Below, one piece after another: positions 22,071 through 33,396 of a stretch of DNA of 64,000 nt. The stretch's first letter is position 1. Every line of letters begins with the position of its first letter. Origin of the DNA: Typhlomys cinereus (taxonomy: Eukaryota > Chordata > Mammalia > Rodentia > Platacanthomyidae); the NCBI GenBank assembly GCA_023101885.1, contig JALPQD010000016.1, positions 13,360,395 to 13,424,394 on the forward strand, in the 5' to 3' direction. The translations under genes were made by a program, and so were the position numbers. Below the pieces are notes generated by a model. It was not told the DNA's origin, did not search any database, and saw only the letters and a list, made by a program, of their open reading frames with translations.

Positions 22071-23130
22071 AATAAGGTTGTGTACTCTGGGGTTGATAAT
22101 CACACACTTTTTATAGAAAAGCCAGTGACTTTGATGCTTCCATGCTCTGTATTGGCAAATTGCCAAAGCTTCTTTACCTGGATCCTTCTAAGAAGGTTTT
22201 CCTCTTTGTCTTTCTTCTTAAACTTGCTCAGGATGTACATAGACATGACAAAATAAGTAAGATATTAGTTAGGACACTGTCAAAGCATTTCTGCCCTGAA
22301 TGTAAAAAAAAGTAATAAAAACATTGTGAAAGTGAAAGAAACTCTTGCTACTGGAATCAAAGTAACTTCCTCCATTCTTGTCCTCACCATTATCTGGGCA
22401 GCATATAAGACCTTTGCAGAAAAATAATAATAAAAGAATATCTAGCTTCACCAAAAACAGCAACAACAGATTAAGAAACTAAGGCATATGACCTGAAAAA
22501 AAGGGAAGTAAAAGAAATTCTGCCTGTGTTTGGGGATGGATTTAGATAAAATAAATCACCAGTGAAAACTCAGGTATAGATGAATTTAGCGTGGGTGAGA
22601 TCCTCACTCCTCACCAATCATCCTTGATTGTGGAAATAGAATGACAGTATAGAAGTGAGCTAACCACAAAACAAAAATACTAGCCACTCCCTGGTAAGAG
22701 TCTGGTATGAAAGGTGAAAGGGACCTCAGTTTGAAAGGGAAACTGAAACTTAACTGAAGAAAGGCTCTGCCAGGCTTCCCATGCCAAAGAAACAGCCCCA
22801 GATGGAGCCCTGTGGACTTCTGCCATCTCCTTGGCGGGGCTGAATTGCTGCCATTTGCCTGCATCTGTCAGTCGCACACGACAAAGTCTCAACCCTCCTA
22901 CTTCCTACTTATCCCTCCATTGCCATCCAAAGGTTTCAAAAATACATTTTATCTCATTGTCTCATTATTTAGTAGAGATATGCATTGGAACTGCTCTTTC
23001 CACCAAAAGCAGCCCACTTCCTGCTGTATGAGTACTTACTTTCCTCCTGAAGCAGGTGTTATTATTTAAAAATACCAAACAACCCTACTTCAACTGCTAT
23101 AAAAAACATAGATTTAGAAGCTTTATATAA
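22071..23130. other. Unique non-coding sequence
   Basis: No repeat family is recognised. Two overlapping minus-strand ORFs (22,604-22,892) and plus-strand ORFs (22,812-23,069) cover a less AT-rich block at 22,690-22,900 but show no domains or splice sites. Confidence 0.4.
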
Positions 23131-23400
23131 TTTTCAGAGCAAATGGCATTAAGAAATTTGATCTTGCACCTGCCTACTCTTCAGATTTGCATAAATGCTC
23201 ATTGCTGCACAAATGTGTCATGGCAGTTGGTTCTATTTAACACAAAAACAAGGGACTCTGTCCATCTGGGAAGCATCTTCCAAAAGAGTCACAGATATTT
23301 ATTTTGCTTAGCACATGAGTCTGGAGGCTTTCCAATTGCATGCTACCACTCAAAATTCACAGAATTTTAATATAGACAAGTTAATGGATATGTTTAATCT
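23131..23400. other. Unique block with octamer-like motifs; weak regulatory candidate
   Basis: The block contains 'cagatttgcataaatg' (POU octamer-like ATTTGCAT) and 'ccaattgcatgc', with no transposon signature. The 75-codon ORF at 23,143-23,370 has no recognised domain. Evidence for function is motif-level only. Confidence 0.25.
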
Positions 23401-23559
23401 TTATTAAATGCACTCTTGAAGGTATTGTTCTCTGTGCATTAGGCATTAAACTGTGAGTTTCTTTAATTTACATTTTTATGGAAGTCAGTGTTCTTAAATT
23501 CCGGTATTACCAATGGTGTCATATGTCATTATTGAGGCCCTGGAAATGTTTTTTGGTAT

Positions 23560-24795
23560 GAGATACTGCACTTTATTAGACATAATCATTGTACATAGTA
23601 GTAGGATTCATAAAGACATAAAAGATGGTGTGCATTTTGATTCTGTTCACACCACCCACCGTCCCTTCTCTCTGTCCTCCTACTAATCCAGCTCATTCCT
23701 CTATGGAGTCTTCCTCCTACTTTCATGCCATATGTATGAAATGTACTCCATATATCCATAGAAAATTTAAGTTCCACAAATTAGAAGAAGTGTATCATTT
23801 GTCTCACTGTGTCTGACTTCTTATATTTGCTGATCTCCACTTAGCTGAATATAATCCCCTTGGGTATGCATGTCACATTTTCTTTATCCATTTCATTTGC
23901 TGACAGATAATGTACACTGATTCCATTACTTAGTTATCAAGAATAGTTCTGTGATGAACACAAATGTTTAAGCATTTCTGTGATATGCTGACAAAGGATT
24001 GTGCCTAATTATTTACTTTCCCCACAGCACCATATATAGGTTCCCTTTTCCTCACATTCTTGTCAAATTTATAGTATTTATATTCTTTATGGTAGTCATT
24101 CTTACCTGTGTGGCAGAATCTTGATAAGCATTAACATTTCCCTGATGGTTAATGATGCTGAACATATGCTTATATGACCATATGTTTTCATACATTTATT
24201 GACCATCTGTACTTGGTTTTTTGAGAATGTCTGTCCATTTCATTAACCCATTAGTTGAAAGGATTATTTGGCCTAATGATTTTCAATTTTCTCTATTATA
24301 TTCAAAGTATTCATCTTCTGAGAGATGTATAGATTTAAAAAAATCACATCCAATTCTGTGAGATATTTCTCCACTTGGTTATTTCTTTTACCATGTAGAA
24401 GATATTTAATAGAGGTATATTTATCAATTCTTAGTTTTATTTTCTGAAATACTTTTCAAAATGTCTTTTCCTATTCCTTGTTCTCAAAGCATGTTTCCCC
24501 TAATGTTGTCAGAGATTCAGTTCTCACATAAGGTCTTTCATCCACTTGAAATCAATTTTCATAAGGAGTTAGAGACAGGTTTTGAATATTATTCTTCAAC
24601 ACAAAAAATCTAGTTTTCTCAGAACCACCTCAAAAAAAAGCTGCCTTTTCTTTAATGTGGGTCTTATTTTATTTTTTTAATCCTTTATAAAGATCAATTT
24701 TTGTAGCTACATGAGCTAATTTATGTTTTTAAAATTCCATCCATCTACAAGCAAATATTATGTATATTTCTTTAGGAAAGTAAGTTGGAGTAAAA
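23560..24795 (-). mobile_element. Old L1 3' region (ORF2 end and 3'UTR)
   Basis: Plus-strand text such as 'tcatttgtctcactgtgtct', 'ctttatccatttcatttgct', 'agttctgtgatgaacacaaa' and 'ttgagaatgtctgtccattt' is the antisense of ORF2 C-terminal sequence found in most mammalian L1 copies. It is heavily diverged, with no usable frame. It predates the other L1 copies in the window. Confidence 0.8.
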
Positions 24796-25502
24796 AAAAA
24801 AAAGAATGTGTGTAAACTTCTGACTTCTCTGATGTAAATCAGCTAGGTCAAATTATGTCTTTAAACATAACATAAATTGGTGAAAAGTGAAAAAAGGTAA
24901 AGACTAATCGGGTTTTCTTTACATTCTGGCTCTTGAGATGGGTCTTGAAATAAATCCTTTTCCTTGTACTCATCTTTAATGAGGTGTAAAATGAACTTTT
25001 TTGTGATTATTGGAATACCTAGGAGTTTTCTCTGTTGATTTGAATTGAATATGGTTTTCTTTCAATGGTGAGAGATTCTGCTGTGATTTAAATACCAGCT
25101 CATGTAAAAATAGTGGATGATTGAAAAGATAGCAACATAATTGAAAATGAGGAAAAGCAATTAGTGAGGCATGTGGGAAGATAATTCATAGTGCTTATTT
25201 CCACTAAGAGTGGAACACTTTGGTGTTTAGAAATTAATGGAACAGAGGTTGGACGCAGATGCTCCTTATCAATCCAAGTCCTATTAGTAAGTAAGTATAA
25301 CAACTCTTAATTGGTACACAATGTACAAAGATTGAAATCTGCCCTCAATAATAACTCTAAATCTTGTGTTTAATGTGACACTTGATTATTCTATAGCTCT
25401 TAGAACTTACACTTGTTAATGGAAGATGTGAAAAAGAGTTCTATATTTTAACAGGTAAATGAAGTATTTCTTTAACATTCTAAAAAATAGTTTCTCACAG
25501 CG
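24796..25502. other. Unique AT-rich sequence
   Basis: I see no gene or repeat here apart from short A-runs. Confidence 0.45.
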
Positions 25503-25506
25503 TGAG

Positions 25507-25543
25507 ATTAATTAATTAATTAATTAATTAATTAATTAATTAT
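25507..25543. repeat. (ATTA)n microsatellite
   Basis: About nine uninterrupted ATTA units. Each unit is a minimal homeodomain core, but a simple array of this kind is most likely neutral. Confidence 0.95.
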
Positions 25544-27239
25544 CTTTACCTATATGTGAAGCTGTTCTGCAATGGAGCTGAAAGAAGCCAAGAAAGATTT
25601 TTAATTCCTATAATGAATTTCATTGACTTTTTGTTTTCCTGATGAACAAATAACATCTCTTGATGTTATCTTATAAATATTATTGTTCATGCAAATAAAA
25701 GTCAATGGTGAAGCTCCTTATCAATTCATCAAATATCACATAGAAACTATTTGCCAGTATTGACATAACAACTGAACAAGTATTTCATCTCAAAGATTGA
25801 ATATTTACTGAAAAATTACATACGCAAATTTATTTTCCAAAAGTATCAAGAAGTTGATGTTATCAGTCTTTCATATCATACAAAATTAATTGTTCTCCAG
25901 GATCTTACAGAACTGATTGGGAAAGGGAAAAAATGCAAGCACATTGGAAAAATGTTAAACCTAGATCTAAATATATGAAGGGCAAATACACCTAGTATTG
26001 GTTATATCTCGACTTATCTTTTCTTACATACACATCTTCTACATTTTTGCTACAGTCTCCAGATAGAGACCTAAATCCTAACACCTAAATCCATTAACAT
26101 TTCAGGAAGTTAGTACACAAACAGTGGTAATTTTCATGTTTTATAGCAACATAACTTGGTTTCAACAAATTTATGGAGATAGAAAAAATGATTCATATTT
26201 ATTCTGATTCTTACCTGTGATTGATCTTATATGTATGGAATGTATAAGAACATGTATCATTTAAATTTTTACATCAGACTAACTTTATGATTATTTTAAT
26301 GTTATACTTGAGTTAAAACGCCTTTTTAAAAGTTTTACTTTACTTGTAGTGAACAGTAAATAGCAAACCTGGGAATTTTGCCTACAAAAGATGTGACCCC
26401 ACAAAATTAAGAAACAAAGCAAAAAATCTTGTTTCTTCTCTTTGTTCAATGAACATAAATATTTTAATAACATTTCATTCTGAATATTTATGTTTATTTG
26501 ATTGCATGGTTTTCTTTCTTTCAGTACCATGAAGATTTTATTTGTGCTGGATGTGATGGTGGCAGCACTTGTCTTGAGATCACTTGAAGTAATTTGTAAT
26601 TTGCATTTCATATATATATATATATTTATTTATACATATCCAAAAATGTATTCAGTTACAGTCAATAGGTACTGAAAACACTCACATCAAAACTTGCTGT
26701 CACTTCCCCTCTTCAGTGAAATGAAACATCTGAGTCAAGAATTACCATATCTTAGAGGCCCAGACTGTGTAAATTATGCAAATTTTCAATGCAGCTCAAA
26801 AGGTAACATAAAATGCACTTGAAAATCAGTATTTTTATACTGATCACTGTTACCTGACTCCCAGACATCAATTAATGCAATGGCTAGAGGATGAGCTTCT
26901 TTGTGCCCTGGATTAAGTTTGCCATCAAATTAGGTGCAAAGGAAAATGAAGGATGGTTCAGAGCAGTCATGCAAAGAAGAGAAGATAAATGATTATTGAA
27001 TGTGATTATCAAATGCACAAGGGTACTTGAAACTAGAATCAAAGTCATGGCATCTCACAGTAAAAATGATTTCATAGATCTATATGTTTCTTATTTGCAC
27101 AAATCTCCCCTGGGCCTCTTGTGACAGAAATGAAATTAATGAAGAATGAGAGTAGGATCTCAGAAATTAGTCAATGAGACTTTAGTTTATAACAGTTAAT
27201 TATATGGAATTTTCATATATTCATATAATGAATTTTATT
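25544..27239. other. Unique AT-rich sequence
   Basis: No gene is recognised. A short TA array lies at 26,613-26,625. The 106-codon minus-strand ORF at 26,291-26,611 is Lys/Asn-rich and has no domain. Confidence 0.45.
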
Positions 27240-27371
27240 CATTTTCACATCATATGCCTCTCACATCCACTCCTTCTTCCTTGAAATCCTTCTCAACAAG
27301 TCCCAATCTTTCTATCTTATCTACTTTATGAGTGTCACCCACTGAGTGTATTTTTCTTTTATTGTTTTCTC

Positions 27372-27435
<64 letters not shown>

Positions 27436-27437
27436 TT

Positions 27438-27481
<44 letters not shown>

Positions 27482-27670
27482 TTCCTTCCTTCCTTCCTTC
27501 CTTCCTTCCTTCCTTCCTTCCTTCCTTCCTTCCTTCCTTCCTTCCTTCCTTCCTTCCTTCCTTTTTCTTTCTGTCTTTTGTTTTATGATGACACAAATGT
27601 GATCATTCTGGTGACATTTCATTGAAAAATTTCCAATTTTCCAAGATGAGCAATACTCAGTGATGCACTC
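27240..27670 (-). mobile_element. Possible old L1 3'UTR interrupted by a microsatellite
   Basis: The flanks 'ccactccttcttccttgaaa' and 'tgagtgtcacccactgagtg' resemble the antisense 3'UTR of Lx-type rodent L1, which has a 'gtgacccactgagttt' block. A comparable block, 'gtgacccactgggttttatc', occurs at 44,140. The family call is from memory. Confidence 0.4.
27371..27565. repeat. Compound (TTTC)n-(TTCC)n microsatellite
   Basis: About 110 bases of TTTC units (one interruption near 27,435) switch at 27,481 to about 80 bases of TTCC units. The strand asymmetry is strict (all pyrimidine on plus). Long Lys/Glu/Arg- and Phe/Leu/Ser-repeat ORFs on both strands (27,321-27,673) are translations of the array. 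Confidence 0.97.
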
Positions 27671-28024
27671 CAAATTTTCTGAGCTAAAACAGTGATCACA
27701 AAGAAAACAAACTATTCTCTAAATGTAATGTGCTGCTAAGTTAGAATGTTTGACATCTGAGGGAATTAAGTGCATTTTGCATTGATGATATTTTCAGTAT
27801 TCAATAGGTTGAACAGGATGAAATCCTGCCTAGTACCTTGTAATGAGGAAAACTATGTCCCAAAAGGTTCATATAATCAGGTGATAGCAAATTTTGGAAT
27901 GACAAAAAGAAATTGCTGATATACAGAATAAAAGGCAGATTCTAATTCTTAATAACTCTCACCATATTTACTATAATAAAAACTAAGTTTCTCCTTCATG
28001 CAAACTTTACCACAATTATTAGTG
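27671..28024. other. Unique AT-rich sequence
   Basis: I see no gene or repeat here. Confidence 0.45.
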
Positions 28025-28330
28025 AAATATGCTTTTCACAGTTCCATACAGGTGTATAATGCATTCCAATCATTCTCTCTTCATCCAGTCTATCTCCTTT
28101 CTATCTAGCTTCTTCCTCACAAGACTTTCTTCCATATTCATGGATGTTGTGGCTGTGTTCCACTGTGTTTCACTGTGTCATCTGTGGGGTCTTGCTGCCT
28201 ATAGTGTTTGTATTCATGGGTTTTGCTACATATTTGTATTCATGGTCTCCACTTAAAAGAGTTCTTCCTTGCTTGTCACATTATTTAAGTTTATGTATCC
28301 ACCAAGGTAAGTGAAAAGTAGGGAATTCTC
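28025..28330. repeat. Possible diverged L1 3'UTR fragment
   Basis: C/T-rich sequence ('cattctctcttcatccagtc') followed by a TG-rich 'gttccactgtgtttcactgt' block. Its texture is like antisense L1 3'UTR, but no ORF2 words are found. Left as tentative. Confidence 0.25.
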
Positions 28331-28407
28331 AACCTATCATTCAACATTTTCACAAAATGGATTAAAAGGGATTGTTTCTTTTCTAATAATAGTCATAAAA
28401 GCATCAA

Positions 28408-28602
28408 CATGTGAGTCAGCAAGATCACTCAGTAAATAAGACACTTTTCTGAAAAACTGATCATTTTATTTCAATCCCCAGAAGCCTAATGGAAGGACTT
28501 AACTGATGTATGAAAGTGGCTGTCATGACATGATTTCAGACTCTTTGCTCTCTCTCATACATAAAAGATAATATACCTTTTTAATAGATGAATAAATAAA
28601 TA
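28408..28602 (+). mobile_element. Diverged B3-like SINE
   Basis: The head 'tgagtcagcaagatcactca' and a box-B-like 'tttcaatccccag' are followed by 'ggctgtcatgac' and a CT-rich tail, as in B2/B3 SINEs. It abuts the TSD of the minus-strand L1, so that L1 inserted into or next to this SINE's A-rich tail (aataaataaataggaaaaag). Confidence 0.5.
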
Positions 28603-28639
28603 GGAAAAAGCTTTTTAATACATTTTTTATTATTTCCGC

Positions 28640-29290
28640 TCATACAAACTTAATAGGTAGACCAGTTCCCTCCCTCCTTCTTCCTCCCCCCGAACCTCCT
28701 GCTACCCGTCCCCCCTACCCATCCCCCAGTGACTCCCCCCAATTCCCAGAGAGTCCTTTATTGTGTATGCCTAACTCTTCTCTGGGTCCTCCTCTCCGAT
28801 GACATACAAGGACCCAGTGGTGTTTCCCTGAACCCTTTCTCGTGTTCCCCTCAAGCATAGGAACACTACTGTGGCTGCCAATCCCTTGCCTCCAAGGATC
28901 TTGGTGTCTTTAGCGGATGCTACACTTTGTGAGGTCAATAGTGTGTTGGACATTGCGCAGGGCATGCAAAGTCCTATTTTGATTGCTTCGGCCCTAACTA
29001 GTGTGGAGAATCTTGCAAATCATTGCTCCTCCCATCCTTTTCCTCTTATAATCTTGCCGCCCCCTCTTCCGCAAATGTCCCTGAGCTTCAGGATGGGGAG
29101 AGATTAGGCTGACCTAGTTCCATGTGGTTGATATAGAGTCTCTGAAGTTCTGGATTGTGGTTTGTTGATTTTTTTTGCAGTTTTGCTGCTGCTGCAATGC
29201 CCTTCACTCCATCCTGATGGGCACTGTATGTCACCCCCTTTGAGTGTCTCAATGTGGGCTGGGTGAGTTAGGTACTAGGAGCCACCTATT
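28640..29290 (-). other. L1 3'UTR, short type
   Basis: The 3'UTR joins directly from the block after the ORF2 stop ('cctagtacctaactcacc' on the sense strand) to 'gcccatcaggatggagtg'. It lacks the segment of about 350 bases present in the copies at 13.1, 18.95, 39.65 and 41.5 kb. The polypurine/G-rich tract is kept. Plus-strand ORFs at 28,871-29,107 are incidental. Confidence 0.8.
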
Positions 29291-30635
29291 AGGGAGTACA
29301 TACGGCACTTAATTTTCTGGGTTTGGGATACTTCACTTAATATAATTGTTTCTAATGACATCCATTTCCAAGCAAATTCCAGTAATTCATCATTTTTGAT
29401 GGCTGAGTAGTACTCCATTGTATAGATGTACCACTGTTTCCTTATCCACTCGTCAATTGCTGGACATTTGGGTTGATTCCATTACTTTGCTATTGTAAAC
29501 AGTGCTGCTATGAACATGGTCGTGCTTGTGCTATTGAGATGAACCTCTGCTGCATGGGGGGTTATTCCCAAAAGTGGGATAGCAGGGTCATATGGCCTTT
29601 CAATCATTAATTTCTTTAAGAATCTCCAGACAGCTCGCCAGAGTGGCTGTATGAGCCTGCATTCCCATCAGCAATGTAGGAGAGTTCCCCTCTCTCCACA
29701 TCCTCTCCAGCATTTGTTGTTGTTTGTATAGTGGATTTTTTGCAATTCTGACCTGGGTGAGATGATAACTCGGGGAAGTTTTGATTTGCATTTCCCTGAT
29801 GGCTAAGGAAGTGGAGCATTTTTTAAGATATTTGTTAGACATTTTAATGTCATCCCTGGTAATATTTCTTTTAAGTTCCAGGGCTCATTTTTTAATTGGG
29901 CCATCGGTTTCCTTGATGTTTAGTTTTCTAAGTTCTTTGTGCACTCTGGACAGTAGAGCTCTATCAGATATGTGGTTAGTGAAGATTTTCTCCCATTCTG
30001 TGGGTTGCCTTTGAGCTCGTGTTACAATCTCTTTATCTGAACAGAAGCTCTTTAATTTCACAAGGTCCCAACTGTTGAGAGTTGGTAGCAGTGACTGTGC
30101 CATTGGATGTCTGTTTAGGAAATGTTGGCCTAGCCCAATCAGCTCGAGGGAGTTTCCTATCCTTTCAACTATGGTTTTTATAGTCTCTGGCCTTACATCA
30201 AGGTCCTTGATCCATTTGGAATTAAGTCGTGTGCATGGTGACATGTACGGGTGACATGTAATGGTCCAGCACCATTTGTTGAAGATGCTGTTCTTTTTCC
30301 ATTGGATTCTTTGGACCCCTTTGTCAAAGAACAAATGGCTGTATTTTTGTGGGCTTATATCTAGGTCTTCAATCCTTATCCATTGATCTGTGTGTCTATT
30401 TTGGAGCCAGTACCAGGCTCTTTTTATAACTATGGCTTTGTAGTATAGACTAAGGTTTGGTATGGTAATACCTCCAGCAGTGTTTTTGTTACTCAGGATT
30501 GTCTTTGCTATCCTGGGTCTTTTGTGCCTCCATATGAATTTTGAGATTGTTTGGTCAACTTCTTTAAGAATTGCTTTGGGATTTTAACTGGTATAGCATT
30601 GAATTTGTATATTGCCTTTGGTAGGATGGTCATTT
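29291..30635 (-). pseudogene. L1 ORF2 C-terminal region, frameshifted
   Basis: Sense-strand frames at 29,885-30,334 (containing [14 protein letters not shown] and [16 protein letters not shown]) and 29,600-29,842 ([12 protein letters not shown]...) are pieces of the ORF2 C-terminal region in different frames. The Cys-rich motif appears as [10 protein letters not shown] with its first Cys replaced and the frame shifted, so it is not intact here. The frame break from the RT core is near 30,660-30,680, where a base is missing from the 'aggtggaaagacctcc' word. Confidence 0.88.
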
Positions 30636-31754
30636 TTACGATGTTGATTCTGCCAATCCAGGAACATCGGAGGTTTTCCACCTTCTGGTGTCTTCTGCTA
30701 TTTCTTTCTTTAAGGTTCTAAAGTTTTCATTGTAAAGGTCTTTTACCTCTTTGATTAGGTTTATACCAAGGTATTTCATTTTTTTAGGGGCTATAGTACA
30801 TGGGATTGTTTCTCTCAGGAATTTTTCACTTCTATCATTCTGGGCATATAGGAAAGCGATTGATTTTTGTACATTTATTTTGTATCCTGGTACCCTGCTG
30901 CACTTCTCAATTAGTTTCATGAGCTTCCAGGTGGATTTTTTGGGATCACTCAGGTATAAGATCATGTCATCTACAAATTGGGATAGCTTGACTTCTTCCT
31001 TGCCGATTTGAATCCCTTTTATGTCCCTTTCTTGTCTTACGGATTCAGCTAAGACTTCAAGTACAATATTGAACAGAAGTGGTAAGAGTGGACAGCCTTG
31101 TATAGTTCCTGATCGAAGTGGGAATGCTTCCAATTGTTCCCCACTGAGCATAATCCTTGCGGTGGGCTTGTTGTATACAGCTTTTATTATATTGATAAAG
31201 GTTCTTTCCATTCCTACTGTCTCTAGCGTTTTGATCATAAAAGGCTGTTGGACCTTGTCAAAAGCTTTTTCTGTATCTATTGAGAATATCATGTGGTCTT
31301 GGACTTTGGACCGGTTTACATGATGAATTACATTTATTGATTTGTGTATGTTGAAACAACCTTGTTTGCCATGGATGAATCTTACTTGGTCCCCGTGAAT
31401 GATCTTTTTAATGTGTTTTTGAATCTGATTTGCTAAGACTTTGTTGAGAATCTTTGCATCTGTGTTCATCAGGGAGATTGGCCTATAGTTTTCTTTTTTA
31501 AGTGAATCTTTATTAGGTTTTGGGATTAAAACGATATTAGCTTCATAGAAGGAATTTGGTAGTGTTCCTTCCTTTGCTATTTGATGGAACAGTTTAAGGA
31601 GTATTGGTGTTATTAACTCCTTAAATGTCTGGTAGAACTCTGTGCTGAATCCATCTGGTCCAGGACATTTTTTGGTGGGAAGATTAGAGATTACTTCCTC
31701 AATTTCTTTATATGTTATAGGACTACTTAAATAATTCACAACTTCCTGATTCAA
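30636..31754 (-). pseudogene. L1 ORF2 reverse-transcriptase core, 372 open codons
   Basis: The longest open stretch of RT in the window. In order it has [45 protein letters not shown], motif [30 protein letters not shown] and motif [15 protein letters not shown] (FVDD codons at 30,966-30,977), then the thumb region [15 protein letters not shown]. The catalytic aspartates of motifs A and C are all present. It is cut off from the endonuclease by stops, a frameshift and a SINE, and from the C-terminus by a 1-base deletion. Plus-strand ORFs inside are shadows. Confidence 0.92.
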
Positions 31755-32177
31755 TTTAGGAAGGTGTGTTAACTTAGAAATTTATCCATCTCTTTTGTGT
31801 TGCCAAATTTCACAGAGTAACTCCATGTTCATTTTCGATTTTGTTAATTTGGGTTTTTTCTCTCCTGCTTTTGGTTAATTTAGCTAGAGGTGTATCAATC
31901 TTATTGATTTTTTCAAAGAACCAGCTTTTTGACTGGTTGATTTTTTCTATCGCTTTCTTAGTCTCGATTTCAGATATTTCTCCCCCTATTTTGCTATTCT
32001 CCTCTCTTCTATTACTTTCGGGATCAGATTGCTCTAGTTTCTCTAAAGCTTTAAGCTGCATTGTTAAGTTGTTTCTTTCTGATGTTTCCATTTTTTGATG
32101 TAGGCATTAAGAGCTATGAACTTACCTCTTAGAACAGCTTTCATTGTGTCCCAGAGATTTTGGTAAGTTGTATTTTC
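31755..32177 (-). pseudogene. L1 ORF2 linker region, upstream of the RT core
   Basis: The frame at 31,810-32,091 reads [21 protein letters not shown]... and matches the corresponding plus-strand copy at 15,747-16,020. A gap or indel near 31,800 separates it from the RT frame. Confidence 0.85.
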
Positions 32178-32494
32178 TTTTTTTCTTTTTTTTTTAACAT
32201 TTCTTTTTAAAATTTTTTATTATTATTTATTCAATTGTGTGTGTGTGCGTATGTATGTGCCTGCGTGTGTGGGTATGTATGTGTGTGTGTGTAGAACCAT
32301 GGACGAATTCGGGAACCACCATGGACGCCTCTACCTCCTTCTGCCCCGGGATTCACAGGCTCCACCCTACCAGGGCCAGAAGCGCAGGCCGCCCCCGCTT
32401 CCGCCTGACGTCTATACATGGGATCTGGGATCCAAACTCAGGACCTTCCGCCTGCAAGGCAGAGGCGTAACCCCAGAGCCACCTCACCAGCCCC
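32178..32494 (-). mobile_element. Young SINE nested in L1 ORF2, exact 15-bp TSD
   Basis: A GT/CA-tailed SINE in the same orientation as its host L1. It has a T-rich/ATT tail complement at 32,178-32,235, TG tract, CpG-rich body and head complement 'ccacctcaccagcccc'. The exact 15-base duplication gtaagttgtattttc is at 32,163-32,177 and 32,495-32,509, so removing the insert restores the L1 word found elsewhere. Plus-strand ORFs at 32,237-32,550 are artefacts. Confidence 0.95.
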
Positions 32495-33346
32495 GTAAGT
32501 TGTATTTTCATTATCATTCGCTTTCAGGAAATCTTGAATTTCCTTTTTAATTTCTTCCTGAATCCAATTCTCCTTCAGCATCATATTGTTAAGTTTCCAG
32601 GAGTTAGTGTATTTTCTCTTGTTTGTTGTGTTGTGGATGTCTAGCTTTAGGCCGTGGTGGTCTGATAGGGCACATGTTAGAATTTCAACCTTTTTGTTTA
32701 TGTGGAGATTCGTTTTGTGGCCCAATATGTGATCTATTTTGGAGAAAGTTCCATGTGCTGTTGAGAAAAATATGTATTCTTTGGTGTATGGGTGAGAAGT
32801 TCGATAGAGATCTGTAAGGTCCATTTCTTTCAGGGTTTGATTAAGTTCCAAAGTGTCTCTGTTAAGCTTTTGACCTGCTGATCTATCCCATGTTGAGAGG
32901 GCAGTGTTGAAGTCCCCAAGAATTATCGTTTGGGGGTTGATTTCTTGCTTTAGACGCTGTAGGGTTTTCTTAATGAATGTGGAGGGGCCCGTATTGGGTG
33001 CATAGATGTTCAGTATTGTGAAGTCTTCCTCGTGAATTGTACCTGTGACTAAAATGTAGTATCCATCTGTGTCTCTTATAATTTTCTTTGGTTTAAAGTC
33101 CACTTTGTCTGATATCATAGTGGCTACCCCTGCCTTTTTTGTGCTTCCATTAGCTTGTAGAATTGTTGACCAGGCTTTTATTTTTAGGGCATGTCTATCT
33201 TTTGTGGTGAGATGGGTTTACTGCAGGCACCAGATTGATGGATTGTGATTTTTAATCCAACTTTGTAATCTGTGTCTCTTGACCAGTGAGTTAATTCCAT
33301 TAACATTTAATGTTATAATGGAGAAAATATTTTGAATTCCAGACAT
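32495..33346 (-). pseudogene. L1 ORF2 endonuclease domain with stop at catalytic Glu43
   Basis: ORF2 begins at the ATG complement 33,344-33,346, about 50 bases after the ORF1 stop. The frame reads SIITLNVNGINS and then meets TAA at 33,218-33,220. That is codon 43, where the plus-strand copy has GAA for the catalytic Glu of CLQETH. Downstream, the open stretch 32,438-33,118 keeps LGDFNTALS, KIDHILGHK and LSDHHGLKL. Translation of full ORF2 is impossible; one G-to-T change (sense strand) is enough to explain it. Confidence 0.92.
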
Positions 33347-33396
33347 TTATTATATTTAGTGGTTTTTATAAGTATATTGCTTCGCTGTTAATCGTG

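Noticed and set aside
25507..25543. ATTA array as a homeodomain site cluster
   Set aside because: A perfect tetranucleotide microsatellite is the simpler explanation.
27321..27673. Lys/Glu/Arg-repeat and Phe/Leu/Ser-repeat ORFs
   Set aside because: Both strands of a TTTC/TTCC microsatellite.
30751..31323. Plus-strand ORFs of 86-100 codons
   Set aside because: Antisense shadows of the L1 reverse transcriptase; the same shadows appear opposite the plus-strand L1 at 16,571-17,143.
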